Positions 18,574 through 27,319 of a stretch of DNA of 64,000 nucleotides are shown here, piece by piece (positions within the stretch are counted from its first letter, which is position 1; every line of letters starts with the position of its first letter). The stretch covers positions 102,820 through 166,819 of the forward strand of contig JAFECB010000021.1 in NCBI GenBank assembly GCA_018242365.1. Direction: 5' to 3'. The notes beneath the pieces were generated by a model. That model ran no database searches and had not been told where the DNA came from. It saw nothing but the letters and a program-made list of their open reading frames with translations. The stretch comes from Pseudomonadota bacterium. Its GTDB lineage: Bacteria > Pseudomonadota > Gammaproteobacteria > Xanthomonadales > Xanthomonadaceae. A program made the translations under genes and the position numbers.

Positions 18574-20559
18574 TCAGTGCTGCATATGCGGCATCGGTGC
18601 GGCGCGCAGTTTTTTCACGTCATCGGCAGTCACCGGCTTGCCTGCATTGCCCCAGGACGTGCGCTCGTGGTTGACGATGTCGGCGATGTCGGCATCGTTC
18701 AGGGTCGAGGCAAACGGCGGCATCGCGCCGGAATAGCTCACGCCGGCGATCGGCTGGCCGTGCATCCCGCGCAGGACCGTGCCGATGTGCATGGCCGGAT
18801 CGGGATCGAGCACGGCGGCATTGCCCTTCAACGGCGGGAAGGTGCCGGCGATGCCTTCGCCATTGCCCTGGTGGCAGGCGCTGCAGTTGCGGTCATACAA
18901 CTGCGATGCGCGCGCGGCATCAAAGGCATACGGGCCGGTCGCCTGCGGCGGTGGCGTGGCGGCAGTGGCCGAGCGGGTGATCGGCGGCTTCGCATCACCC
19001 ACATCGCCGACCGCGAGCATGCCCATCGCGCCCAGTTCCATATGCGCCATCGAATGATCCACGAACGGGTAGCGGCCGGCTTCGGGCAGGGTCAGGTCGA
19101 ACACCGCGCCCTCGCCGGGGCCGACGCTGTAGGTGGAGACTCCGTCGATGGCCTGCGCCGGATTGCCGCCCGGATAGACCTTGTCGAAGATCGCACCGAT
19201 CACGTGGAAGGCGCTCCACAGGCTGGGGCCGGCATTGACCACGTACAGCCGCACCAGCTCACCGGGCTTGGCGGTCAGCGGATGATCGCGATACTGGAAG
19301 GCGGTGCCGTTGAACACCACCTCGTCGGCGCGTTCTTCCATCATCTTCGGGAAGTTGCCCGCCATGACCTTGCCCGAGACCTGCTGGGTGTACCACTCGC
19401 CCTGCACCAGCACGTAGCTCTCGGCCGCCGGCGGCAGCGGGGTGGCCGGATCGACGATCATCGCGCCGTACATGCCATTGGCGAGGTGCAGCAGCACCGG
19501 CGGGGTGCCGCAGTGGTACAGGAACGCACCCGGCACCTTGGCAACGAAGCTGAACGAAATCGACTCACCCGGCATCACCTCGGCGTAATGCAGGTTGGGC
19601 GGCGTGATCGCGGAGTGGAAGTCGATCGAGTGCTGCATCGTGCCGTTGTTGGTCATGGTGACCTTCACCGTCTGCCCCTGGCGAACGTGGATCACCGGGC
19701 CGGGCACGGTCTTGCCGAAGGTCCAGCCTTGGTACTGCACGCCGCTGGCGATTTCGATGGTCTCATCGGAGACACCGATATTGACCTCCACGGTATCACC
19801 CGCGGGTACCGGCGGCAGGCGGGCGTCGCGCGCCTGCTTGATGGGGGTTGGCGCCGCCAGCGACAGCGGCGAGACCGCTTCAGCCGCGGCCTGCGGGCTG
19901 GCCGAACGCACATTCAGCGCGCTGTGCAGGCTGGCCAGCAACAGCGCCACCATCAGCAGCACGCCGGCCAATGCCGGGCCTTGCACGTTCCACGGCAGGC
20001 GGGAGATCTGGTCGGGTGCCACGCTGTCGTTCCACTCGGACAGCTTGCGCCATGCCGGCCAGCGCTTTTCGATCAAGTAATCGAGGCTGTACGGACTCGG
20101 CCCTGAACGCACGTTGATGACGATCAGGGCGGCGAAGATCAGCACATAACTCAGCGCCGCGCCGATGTTGCTGGCGCCGACCGAATACGGCCCGCCGAAA
20201 CCCTCTGCCGTGCTCCAGATCAGCAGGCTGAACAGGATGCCGACGATATAGGTCGTCTTGCGCGCGACACCGAACAGCAGGGCAAGTGCCAGCAGGGTTT
20301 CCGCGATTCGCGTCGCCCAGACGAACAGGCCGACGTGCGGGGTCACCAGCGCGATCCACAGATTGAACCACCACGCCGACCATGCCGGCTGCCCGGTCGC
20401 CGCGTTGTGCAGATAGCCGACGTAGTTGTTGGCGAAATCCGGCGTGAAGGTCAGCGCGGCGCTGACTACCCAGATCATGCCGAATGCCACCCGCAACGCG
20501 GTGCCCGCCATTGCCGGCCAGGTGGAGCCGGCAGGGCTTCGGTCTTGTACTTCCGTCAT
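18574..20559 (-). CDS. nirK: fused membrane/copper nitrite reductase/cytochrome c (NirK)
   Basis: A 661-residue protein with three parts. Residues 1-150 hold four hydrophobic helices and [25 protein letters not shown], like DoxX/DoxD (TQO small subunit); a fifth helix lies at about 192-213. Residues 245-525 are a two-cupredoxin CuNIR of the AniA class. The type 1 copper ligands are H310, C350, H358 and M363; the type 2 ligands are H315, H349 and H502; the catalytic Asp313 and His452 are kept. Residues 545-655 are a cytochrome c (C559-S-A-C562-H563, Met613 likely axial). It should reduce nitrite to NO on the periplasmic face. The start ATG follows GAGG by 6 nt. An FNR-like site lies upstream. 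Confidence 0.9.
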   Translation of the reverse strand: MTEVQDRSPAGSTWPAMAGTALRVAFGMIWVVSAALTFTPDFANNYVGYLHNAATGQPAWSAWWFNLWIALVTPHVGLFVWATRIAETLLALALLFGVARKTTYIVGILFSLLIWSTAEGFGGPYSVGASNIGAALSYVLIFAALIVINVRSGPSPYSLDYLIEKRWPAWRKLSEWNDSVAPDQISRLPWNVQGPALAGVLLMVALLLASLHSALNVRSASPQAAAEAVSPLSLAAPTPIKQARDARLPPVPAGDTVEVNIGVSDETIEIASGVQYQGWTFGKTVPGPVIHVRQGQTVKVTMTNNGTMQHSIDFHSAITPPNLHYAEVMPGESISFSFVAKVPGAFLYHCGTPPVLLHLANGMYGAMIVDPATPLPPAAESYVLVQGEWYTQQVSGKVMAGNFPKMMEERADEVVFNGTAFQYRDHPLTAKPGELVRLYVVNAGPSLWSAFHVIGAIFDKVYPGGNPAQAIDGVSTYSVGPGEGAVFDLTLPEAGRYPFVDHSMAHMELGAMGMLAVGDVGDAKPPITRSATAATPPPQATGPYAFDAARASQLYDRNCSACHQGNGEGIAGTFPPLKGNAAVLDPDPAMHIGTVLRGMHGQPIAGVSYSGAMPPFASTLNDADIADIVNHERTSWGNAGKPVTADDVKKLRAAPMPHMQH

Positions 20560-20634
20560 GGATTGCCTCATGCGATGCGAAGAAACGGAACCGGCAAGAG
20601 GCGGCATGCAAGTCGTCGAAGCCGGCGCAGGAGA

Positions 20635-20695
20635 ATTCTAGGCAGTGGGCGTGACGGTGATGTGGTTGATTCGTCATGCACGTGACTTGCATCAA
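20635..20695 (-). promoter_or_regulatory. FNR/DNR-like site and possible -10 for nirK
   Basis: On the minus strand TTGATGCAAGTCAC (20695-20682) matches the FNR/DNR palindrome TTGAT-N4-ATCAA at 8 of 10 defined positions. A -10-like TAGAAT lies at 20640-20635, with its centre 51 bp from the site. This would put the activator near -61, a usual class I position. No good -35 is seen. The site sequence is seen; regulation by low oxygen or NO is inferred. Confidence 0.5.
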
Positions 20696-21107
20696 GCGCA
20701 CGCTGAAAATAGAGGGTGAAGGCCGACGTGGGTGACCAGCACAAGGTCGCACGCGTTCAGGTGGGGCGTGACTCAAGCGGTGGTTCGATGCACGAGTCGC
20801 GCCGACGGGCCATGCAAGCGACCATCTCGCGTGTCGATGTGTGGCAACCAGTGTCGGAGTCTGGTCTTGAGCCCTTTCGCGCTCGCGATCAGCCTGGTCA
20901 GCGGGTCTCTTCGATGAAACTGCCGCTGCGTGGTTCGTCGAGAAGCAAAAACCGAGGACGTGAAGTCCAACTTGCCCGTCATCCCGCAGTCCACGACGCG
21001 CGGCATGTGCATCGATGGAAAACCCGTGTCGACATGACACACGTCAATGCGCTGGCATTGCCCTGCGGTGAGCATGTGGAGGCCCATTGCACACAGGAGT
21101 CATCGCC
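20696..21107. other. divergent intergenic region nirK / DUF2249 gene
   Basis: The whole gap between nirK and the DUF2249 gene is 548 bp (20560-21107), unusually long for this gene-dense window. Apart from the two Crp/Fnr-type palindromes (20682-20695 and 21034-21047) I see no gene, repeat or RNA structure that I can support. Short open frames here lack ribosome-binding sites and family features. Confidence 0.5.
21034..21047 (+). promoter_or_regulatory. Crp/Fnr-family palindrome before the DUF2249 gene
   Basis: ATGACACACGTCAA, read on the other strand as TTGACGTGTGTCAT, has the TTGAy-N4-rTCAw layout of FNR/DNR/NnrR sites. It lies 60 bp before the start codon. It overlaps a second palindrome, GTGTC-GACAT-GACAC (21026-21040). 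No convincing -10 follows, so this is a candidate only. Confidence 0.4.
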
Positions 21108-21374
21108 ATGTCCTTCCAGCTTGATCCCGAACCCAACGTCCATGTCTTCGATGCCCGCGGCATCGCCCGCCGTTTCCGCCACTCGGCGATCTTTGGTGCG
21201 CTGGGTGCTCTGCGCAACGGCGAGACCATGCGCTTCGTCAACGACCACGATCCGATCCCGTTGCTGCGTCAACTCGACGAACTATTCGGCGAGCACCTGA
21301 CCGTCACCTATCGTCAACGCGAACAAAGCGGCGTGGTGATCGACTTCGGCATCAGTGGCTTGCTGGAAGCGTAA
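21108..21374 (+). CDS. DUF2249 domain protein
   Basis: An 88-residue protein with the DUF2249 pattern: FDARGIARRFRHSAIFGALGALRNGETMRFVNDHDPIPLLRQLDELFG. This is a TusA-like fold in which an N-terminal D-x-R-x-I and an M-x-F-x-N-D-H-x-P segment are characteristic. Such genes often occur beside denitrification and hemerythrin genes, which fits its place divergent from nirK; the biochemical role is unknown. AGGAG precedes the start by 8 nt. No cysteine is present, so it is not a sulfur carrier of the TusA type. Confidence 0.85.
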   Translation: MSFQLDPEPNVHVFDARGIARRFRHSAIFGALGALRNGETMRFVNDHDPIPLLRQLDELFGEHLTVTYRQREQSGVVIDFGISGLLEA

Positions 21375-21425
21375 ACGGAGGTTTCTGTCGGACAGACATC
21401 ACTGGGTGATCGTCGATTCCTGCGC

Positions 21426-22271
21426 TCAGCGTCGTATTGCCAGCACACCATCCAGCGCCAGATCCACCTTGAAACCGGCAGTGTCCAGCCGGCGTGCCAC
21501 TTCGCGTGGGACATCGCGACCGGAAGTCAGGGCATTCGGCCGCCCGGTGTAGTGAAACAGGCGACCCCCACGACGCAGCACGCGTGCAAGCTGCTGGTAG
21601 AACGCCAGCGAATACAGCTCGCCTGCTATTCCGAAGCGCGGAGGATCGTGAAGCACGGCATCGAAGCTGGCATCGGCTTGCAACGTGATCGCATCCACGA
21701 TGTCCGCGTGGTCAAGTCGCAGTCGGCCACCGCTGGCATCCGGTTCGGGCGACCATGGATTGATGTCGCGCAGCCACAGCACGTCTTCGTTTTTTTCGAA
21801 GGACTGAATGTGCGCCACGCCCGCGTCGAGGCAGCAGGCGGCGAAATAGCCCAATCCGCCGCAGGTGTCGAGAACGGTTTTGCCCGCAGGCTGGATCAGC
21901 GCCACCTTGCGGCGTGCGTCGTCGAGCGGCGATTCCTTGGCGGTCGGCAGCATCTTGATGCCATCGATCTCGAAGGTCGGCACGCCCCAGTAGGTCGGCA
22001 CCAATTTGATCAGCTTGCCGGTGTAGCGCGACACCGATGCGTAGCTCTCGCCATCCCACCAATACAAGGTGCGTGGTTTCAGCGCCTGCGGATAGGGATA
22101 GGACGCACCGTGCCAATGCCAGCCATCCGGGTCGATCGAAACGCTGTCGATGCTGCGGCCAAGATCGAGCGAACCTGACCACGCAGCACGGCCTTGATCC
22201 CGCGCATCGCAGATCGCGTCAGCTGTTTCAAGGGTGAGCAGGGGGCCGGCATGGCGCGACATGGCGGGCAT
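21426..22271 (-). CDS. class I SAM methyltransferase, archaeal COG2521-like
   Basis: A 281-residue protein. A lead domain (1-125) contains WHWHGASYPYPQALKPRTLYWWDGESY. A Rossmann methyltransferase core follows with motif I VLDTCGGLGYFAACCLDAG (about 133-151), an acidic strand end FEKNEDVLWLRDINPW, and motif IV HDPPRFGIAGELYSLAFYQQLARVLRRGGRLFHYTG (about 208-243). The DPPRF-x-AGELYS stretch is, from memory, characteristic of predicted archaeal methyltransferases (COG2521). The substrate is unknown; a nucleic acid is plausible from the DPP-aromatic motif. ATG 22262 is an alternative start. Confidence 0.75.
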   Translation of the reverse strand: MPAMSRHAGPLLTLETADAICDARDQGRAAWSGSLDLGRSIDSVSIDPDGWHWHGASYPYPQALKPRTLYWWDGESYASVSRYTGKLIKLVPTYWGVPTFEIDGIKMLPTAKESPLDDARRKVALIQPAGKTVLDTCGGLGYFAACCLDAGVAHIQSFEKNEDVLWLRDINPWSPEPDASGGRLRLDHADIVDAITLQADASFDAVLHDPPRFGIAGELYSLAFYQQLARVLRRGGRLFHYTGRPNALTSGRDVPREVARRLDTAGFKVDLALDGVLAIRR

Positions 22272-22343
22272 GATACCGGCGGCGACATCAATCACCGCGT
22301 GTTTTCCGCGACAATGGGCCTTGCCCATTGCTTGCCTCCGTCC

Positions 22344-23231
22344 ATGGCATTGATCCGCGTCGCCCTGCTGTTGCTGTTGATCATCGTCAGTACCTGCGTC
22401 CACGTCGTGCCGATCATGTTGGTGACGCTGGTCAAATTGGTGCTGCCGCTGCGACGCCTGAAGCGGGCGTGCAATCCACTTTTGACCGGATTTGCCGAAA
22501 GCTGGATCGCGGTGAACAGCTGGATGTGGGATGCCTGCACCCGTACCAGGTTGACGATCACCGGCGGCCAGGACTTGCAGCCCGACGGGCATTACCTGGT
22601 GCTGGCCAATCACCAGAGTTGGGTCGATATCCTGGTCCTGCAGAAGGCGTTCAACCGGCGTATTCCGTTCCTGCGCTTCTTCCTCAAGCGCCAGCTGTTC
22701 TGGGTGCCACTGTTGGGCCTGGCGTGGTGGGCGCTGGATTTCCCGTTCATGGGGCGCTACACGCCCAGGCAGATCGCGAAGAATCCCGCGCTTGCCGGTC
22801 GTGATATTGCGGCCACCCGCCGTGCCTGCGAGAAATTCAAGGCGATCCCGGTGTCGATCATGAATTTCGTCGAAGGCACCCGCTTCACCACCGACAAGCA
22901 CGCACGCCAGTCTTCACCATACCAGCACCTGCTCAAGCCCAAATCCGGCGGGGTCGCCTTCGTGCTGGATGCGATGGGGCAGGGCCTGCACGCCATCCTC
23001 GACGTCAGCATCGCCTATCCCGGCGGTGCGCCAACCCTGTTCGACCTGTTGGCCAATCGGGTGCCGGAAGTCCGCCTGCGGGTGCGCCAGCGGCCGATCC
23101 CGGTGGAGTTGGCGGGCGGCGACTACCAGAATGATCGTGCGTTCCGGGTGCAATTCCAGCACTGGATGAATACTCTGTGGGAGGACAAGGATGCCGATCT
23201 GAGCGAACTCCTGCGCACGCCAGTGGCCTGA
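22344..23231 (+). CDS. lysophospholipid acyltransferase (YihG/PlsC-like)
   Basis: A 295-residue membrane acyltransferase. An N-terminal helix (about 1-30) anchors it. The HX4D motif is NHQSWVDIL (about 89-97), and the glycerophosphate-binding motif is FVEGTRF (about 178-184). These are the features of 1-acyl-glycerol-3-phosphate acyltransferases, and length and layout fit the YihG (PlsC-like) group. It should add a fatty acyl chain at sn-2 of lysophosphatidic acid or a related lipid. ATG 22344 was chosen; an in-frame ATG at 22314 is possible and neither has a clear Shine-Dalgarno sequence. Confidence 0.85.
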   Translation: MALIRVALLLLLIIVSTCVHVVPIMLVTLVKLVLPLRRLKRACNPLLTGFAESWIAVNSWMWDACTRTRLTITGGQDLQPDGHYLVLANHQSWVDILVLQKAFNRRIPFLRFFLKRQLFWVPLLGLAWWALDFPFMGRYTPRQIAKNPALAGRDIAATRRACEKFKAIPVSIMNFVEGTRFTTDKHARQSSPYQHLLKPKSGGVAFVLDAMGQGLHAILDVSIAYPGGAPTLFDLLANRVPEVRLRVRQRPIPVELAGGDYQNDRAFRVQFQHWMNTLWEDKDADLSELLRTPVA

Positions 23232-23320
23232 TCCGCCTGCCTGTAGACTCTGCCCTCAGTCCCGCCGCAGCCTGTCCATCGACGCAGGTGTGCAGTCATC
23301 CGATCCCGTTCGAGGCCCCG

Positions 23321-23863
23321 ATGGAAACCGTCAACGTCCTGACCCGTCCGCGCTATGTCCGCACCGTGCGCCAGTTGCACTGGTGGATGGCCGCACTGAT
23401 CCTGCTGGCCTACCTGCTGATCGACTTCCACGAATATTTCCCGCGCGAAGTGCGTCGCGCGATGATGCAAGGCCACTTCTGGGCCGGCATCACCGTGTTC
23501 CTGCTGGTCTGGTGGCGCATCTCCAGTCGTGCACGCGGCGGTACGCCGGCGATCAAGCCGCCACTCGGAAGCCTGGCTGTGGTCGCCTCCAGACTCATGC
23601 ATCTGGCGCTGTACGCGTTTTTCATCGTGATGCCGGTGCTCGGCTTCCTGACTGCATCGTACGAGGGCAAGCAAGTGAAGATTCCGTTCCTCGGGATCGC
23701 GCTGCCCTCGCCGGTGGCCGTGGATGATGCATTCGGACACCGCCTTGAGGACATCCACGCCACCATCGGCACGGTGTTCTACTGGGTGATCGGGCTGCAT
23801 GTTGCGGTGGCGCTCTGGCATCACTTCATCCGCCGCGACAATGTGCTGGAGCGGATGCTGTAA
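23321..23863 (+). CDS. cytochrome b561
   Basis: A 180-residue four-helix di-heme membrane protein of the bacterial b561 (CybB/YodB) family. Conserved heme-ligand histidines are in RQLHWWMAALIL (His about 20), QGHFWAGITVFLLVWWRI (about 52), and EDIHATIGTVFYWVIGLHVAVALWHHFIRRD (about 147 and 161). It passes electrons from ubiquinol or to periplasmic acceptors. It follows the acyltransferase gene by 89 bp and may have its own promoter. Confidence 0.9.
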   Translation: METVNVLTRPRYVRTVRQLHWWMAALILLAYLLIDFHEYFPREVRRAMMQGHFWAGITVFLLVWWRISSRARGGTPAIKPPLGSLAVVASRLMHLALYAFFIVMPVLGFLTASYEGKQVKIPFLGIALPSPVAVDDAFGHRLEDIHATIGTVFYWVIGLHVAVALWHHFIRRDNVLERML

Positions 23864-23912
23864 GCGGATTTTTTGATCGAAGTCAGGGTGAGTCGCAAAT
23901 CGTGGCTCCACC

Positions 23913-24185
23913 ATGCTCAGGCGCGATCTTGCGCGTGTGGCCGCGGTGGGTGTCGTGGAATTTCGAATCAAATTGGCCGGCACGGCGGACCTGGCCGTCA
24001 TTACCGAGGTCTTGCAGCATGCCGATCCGGCCGCCATCGTGGATCGCGATCCGCGCGACGGCTGCTTCCGCGCCACGGTCTGGATGGATGCGCATGAACT
24101 CGAGGTCACGCTGACCCGCGCAGGCTTCCTGCCGCTGGACGTGGAGCAACAAGCCTCCAATTGCTGCGGCGATTGCAGCGGCTGA
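23913..24185 (+). CDS. small conserved protein with C-terminal CCxxC
   Basis: A 90-residue protein that I do not recognise. The middle (VEFRIKLAGTADLAVITEVLQHADPAAIVDRDPRDGCFRATVWMDAHELEVTLTRAGF) alternates strands and helices like a heavy-metal-associated ferredoxin-like domain, without its CxxC. Instead the C-terminus ends SNCCGDCSG, a possible copper or other soft-metal site. It lies between cytochrome b561 and another small gene on the same strand. The start at 23913 has a weak ribosome site; in-frame GTG codons follow. Confidence 0.55.
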   Translation: MLRRDLARVAAVGVVEFRIKLAGTADLAVITEVLQHADPAAIVDRDPRDGCFRATVWMDAHELEVTLTRAGFLPLDVEQQASNCCGDCSG

Positions 24186-24278
24186 ATCGGGGCGCTTCCA
24201 GGCCGGCCATGTTGGTGTACGCTTCGGCGGAATTGCACGCCGGCGGCTCGCCTGCTGGCCACGGATGGAGGGCGATCC

Positions 24279-24524
24279 ATGGTGGACAAGGAACATCGCA
24301 CGGGCGAAGCACATCCCTCACGCGAATTGCAGCGCGAGCTCAACGAGGCGCAGCGATTGACGTTGGCCAGCCTCGAAAACTTCGGCTGGGAGCTGAAGTT
24401 CATCCGCCACCCCATGTTCCAGCCTTTGATCCCGGTGGTGTTCGACCCGGACCGGAAGAAATACGCCGTCCTCGAAGCGGACGGCACGTTGAACGAAGCC
24501 GCGGCGCTGGTGATTCGCGATTGA
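24279..24524 (+). CDS. small conserved hypothetical protein
   Basis: An 81-residue soluble protein with a predicted helix (SRELQRELNEAQRLTLASLENFGW) and then a beta-rich end (ELKFIRHPMFQPLIPVVFDPDRKKYAVLEADGTL). The second part looks like the small conserved proteins found across gammaproteobacteria beside metabolic genes; no function is known to me. GGAGG lies 8 nt before the ATG. An inverted repeat (24532-24538 with 24543-24549) follows the stop. Confidence 0.7.
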   Translation: MVDKEHRTGEAHPSRELQRELNEAQRLTLASLENFGWELKFIRHPMFQPLIPVVFDPDRKKYAVLEADGTLNEAAALVIRD

Positions 24525-24661
24525 TGCCGATACCCGCCGGTTGGCGGGTGTGGTTGTGGCGCCGCTCGTGCTGAATCCGTGACGCACACCCACACAGTGC
24601 GGGGGCGTCAGGCCGTATTGCGGTGCTAGAGTTGCAGGTTGGCAATCGTCAGGAAGCAGGT

Positions 24662-25588
24662 ATGTCGTCAGCACAGTTCCACGCCATCGGCACCCCGGGC
24701 CAAGCTTGGGGCGAGGATGAAAAGCGCCAGTGGCGCGCCCTGCAGACCAAGCGGCGCAGCTATCAGGACGAAGTGATCGTCCGCATCGAAGGCTTGCGTT
24801 CGCGTTTCGATGTCGAACAGTACGGCGAACTCGACTACGGTGCCGACGGTCGCTATCCGCTGTTTGCCGTGCGCAGCCGCACTTGGGATGACGCGCTGCC
24901 GATCGCGCTGGTGACCGGCGGCGTGCATGGTTACGAGACCAGCGGCGTGCACGGTGCGCTGCAGTTCCTCGAACGCCATGCCGAAGCCTATGCCGGACGC
25001 GTCAACCTGCTGGCCGCGCCCTGCGTTTCGCCATGGGGCTATGAACGCATCCAGCGCTGGAACCCGCTGGCGCTCGATCCGAATCGCTGCTTCCACGCCG
25101 ACAGTCCGGCACCGGAGTCCGCGGCGCTGTGGGCTCTGGCGCGGCCGCTGCATGGCCGCGTGCTGATGCACATCGACCTGCACGAAACCACCGACAGCGA
25201 CGAATCCGAATTCCGCCCGGCACTGGCCGCACGCGACGGCAAGCCGCATACGCCCGGCAGCATCCCCGATGGCTTCTATCTGGTCGACAACAGCGAAGAC
25301 CCGCAACCTGCGTTCCAGGAGGCGATCATCCAGGCAGTGGCAAAGGTCACCCACATCGCGATGTCGGACATGGACGGCACCCTCATCGGCTCGCCGGTGG
25401 TGGCCGAAGGCGTGATCCGCTATGCGCTGGCCAAGCTGGGCCTGTGTGCAGGCACCACCGGCGCGCGCTACACCACCACCACCGAGGTCTATCCCGACAG
25501 CCCGCGCGCCAATCCGCAGCAATGCAATGACGCACAGGCAACGGCGGTGTGCGCGGGGCTGGATTACGCGCTGGCGCACCGCGGCTGA
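24662..25588 (+). CDS. M14-family zinc carboxypeptidase-like protein
   Basis: A 308-residue cytoplasmic protein of the M14 metallocarboxypeptidase / succinylglutamate desuccinylase-like superfamily. Zinc ligands are in GGVHGYETSG (H and E, about 89-92) and the third His in HIDLHETTD (about 175-183). No signal peptide is seen. The substrate is not evident; some relatives cleave peptides, others deacylate amino acids. It converges with the ABC permease gene 18 bp later. GGA precedes the start. Confidence 0.85.
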   Translation: MSSAQFHAIGTPGQAWGEDEKRQWRALQTKRRSYQDEVIVRIEGLRSRFDVEQYGELDYGADGRYPLFAVRSRTWDDALPIALVTGGVHGYETSGVHGALQFLERHAEAYAGRVNLLAAPCVSPWGYERIQRWNPLALDPNRCFHADSPAPESAALWALARPLHGRVLMHIDLHETTDSDESEFRPALAARDGKPHTPGSIPDGFYLVDNSEDPQPAFQEAIIQAVAKVTHIAMSDMDGTLIGSPVVAEGVIRYALAKLGLCAGTTGARYTTTTEVYPDSPRANPQQCNDAQATAVCAGLDYALAHRG

Positions 25589-25606
25589 GTGCGCCGCGCT
25601 CGTGGT

Positions 25607-26359
25607 TCAAGCCAGCACCTCACGCTGGCTCATCCGCCACAGCAGCAGCCCAAACGCGATGACGCCGCCGGCAAAGCCCAGCACCAGCGTCAGGTCGGCG
25701 CGTGCCGGGTCGCTGGCCAATTGGTTGACCGGGATCTGCCAGGGCAGCACCACCCCGGCCCTGGCCGACGTGGCGACCACGGCAAAGAAGGTACCGCCGA
25801 TGCCCAGTGCCAGTGCCGGCACGAAGCTTGTGTAGCGCAGGGCCATCCACAGCTGCACCGCCACCAGCAACCAGGCGGCCAGAAAGATGCGACCAAGCAG
25901 GAACAGGAAGGGGGCGAGTTGCAGCGTTCCGGCTGCGGCGGCACCGGGATTGGCGATGCCAGCGGCAATGATCGCGAGTGGGATCAGCGCGGCCAACAGC
26001 AGGCTCATCGCCAGCACCATTGCCAGCGCGCAGACCGCCTTGGCGGCGTACAGATGCCAGCGTGGCAACGGCAGGGCGCGCAGGGTGTCCCAGCTGCGCG
26101 GGCCGTGTTCCGCCTGCGCCATCAATGCGGTCAGTGCGGTCACGCTCATCGGCAGCATGAAGAATGCCCAGATCGCGGCGGCGGATTGCAGCCACATCGC
26201 CCAAGGCATGGGCTTGTCCGCGCGCAGCAGATTGAAGAAATCGAACACCGCGATCAGCAGGGGAGCGACGACGACCAGCAGCAGGGCCAGCGAGCGGCGC
26301 AGTTTGTGGAACTCGACGGCCACCGAGGTGGTGAAGCGGGAGGCAGGGACATTCGACAT
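25607..26359 (-). CDS. ABC-2 type transporter permease
   Basis: A 250-residue membrane protein with about six helices. Layout and start (SVAVEFHKLRRSLALLLVVVAPLLIAVFDFF) are those of ABC-2 permeases linked to bacitracin- or lantibiotic-export ATPases. A cytoplasmic stretch (EHGPRSWDTLRALPLPRWHLYAAK) probably couples to the ATPase. It is 14 bp downstream of the ATPase gene on the same strand, so they form one exporter. The substrate is unknown. Confidence 0.85.
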   Translation of the reverse strand: MSNVPASRFTTSVAVEFHKLRRSLALLLVVVAPLLIAVFDFFNLLRADKPMPWAMWLQSAAAIWAFFMLPMSVTALTALMAQAEHGPRSWDTLRALPLPRWHLYAAKAVCALAMVLAMSLLLAALIPLAIIAAGIANPGAAAAGTLQLAPFLFLLGRIFLAAWLLVAVQLWMALRYTSFVPALALGIGGTFFAVVATSARAGVVLPWQIPVNQLASDPARADLTLVLGFAGGVIAFGLLLWRMSQREVLA

Positions 26360-26373
26360 GGCGGTCGCACCGA

Positions 26374-27303
26374 TCAGGACAAGGTGGGAGCGGCGACATG
26401 CGCCGCCTGGTGGTAGAGCGTTTCCAACGAGCGACGCTGCGGAATGAGTGCATGCACGCGCAAGCCGGCCTCACAGAGTGCGTGGTTGAGGTTGGCGGTG
26501 GCTTCCTGTGCGCGTGTGCCTGCGCCGATCCGCACGATCAGGGCCGCCCCGGTGTGCTCCACGCCCAATCCCTGCGCGTGGGCAATCGCGGCGGCGCGAT
26601 CCGGTGTATCGGTAGCGATTTCCAGCGCGGTCTCCATGCCGGCCTGCAGGTCGGCCAGCAAGCCCTGCAGGACAAGCTTGCCTTGGCCGAGGATGCCGAC
26701 GTGGGTGGCCACCTGTTCGATTTCGCCAAGCAGGTGGCTGGACACCAGCACAGTCGCGTTCGCGCGTTCGGGCAGCTCGCGCAGGAAGTTGCGCATGTCG
26801 GCGATGCCTTCCGGATCGAGGCCATTGGTCGGCTCATCCAGCATCAGGATCGGTGGCGAGCCCAGCATCGCCCGGGCGATCCCGAGCCGTTGGCGCATGC
26901 CCAGCGAATAGTCGGCCACCCTGCGGCGTGCATGCGCGCCCAGCTCCACGCTGGCCAGCACGCGATCCGGCTCACTGGCGGGCAGGCCCAGCAGGCGGCG
27001 GCAGAGTTCGAGGTTCTCGCGACCACCCAGATTCGGATAGAAACCCTGTGCCTCCAGCAAGGCACCGACCCTGCGAGCGGCGGCGATCCGATTGGCCACG
27101 ACATCCAGCCCGGAAATCCTGATCGTGCCGGCATCCGGTTGCAGCAGGCCCAGCAGCAGCTTGATGGTGGTGGTCTTGCCCGCGCCGTTGCGGCCGAGGA
27201 AGCCGTAGATGCTGTGTTCGGGCACCTGCAGGTCGATCGCATCGACGGCGAGGCGATTGCCGAAGCGGCGGGTCAGGCCTTGGGTTTCGATGGCGAGTGG
27301 CAT
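26374..27303 (-). CDS. ABC transporter ATP-binding protein
   Basis: A 309-residue ABC ATPase of the BcrA/CcmA-like export class. Walker A is GRNGAGKTTTI (about 38-48), the signature YSLGMRQRLGIARAM, and Walker B ILMLDEPTNGLDPEG. A C-terminal accessory domain of about 90 residues follows, as in drug/lantibiotic exporters. AAGGAA precedes the ATG at 27303. It is transcribed away from the DUF2975/XRE pair across a palindromic operator, which makes regulation by that XRE protein likely. Confidence 0.92.
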   Translation of the reverse strand: MPLAIETQGLTRRFGNRLAVDAIDLQVPEHSIYGFLGRNGAGKTTTIKLLLGLLQPDAGTIRISGLDVVANRIAAARRVGALLEAQGFYPNLGGRENLELCRRLLGLPASEPDRVLASVELGAHARRRVADYSLGMRQRLGIARAMLGSPPILMLDEPTNGLDPEGIADMRNFLRELPERANATVLVSSHLLGEIEQVATHVGILGQGKLVLQGLLADLQAGMETALEIATDTPDRAAAIAHAQGLGVEHTGAALIVRIGAGTRAQEATANLNHALCEAGLRVHALIPQRRSLETLYHQAAHVAAPTLS

Positions 27304-27319
27304 GCAGGTTCCTTGCACA

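Noticed and set aside
20716..21300. open frames inside the nirK/DUF2249 divergent region
   Set aside because: No ribosome-binding site, composition unlike neighbours, and overlap with the better supported DUF2249 gene.
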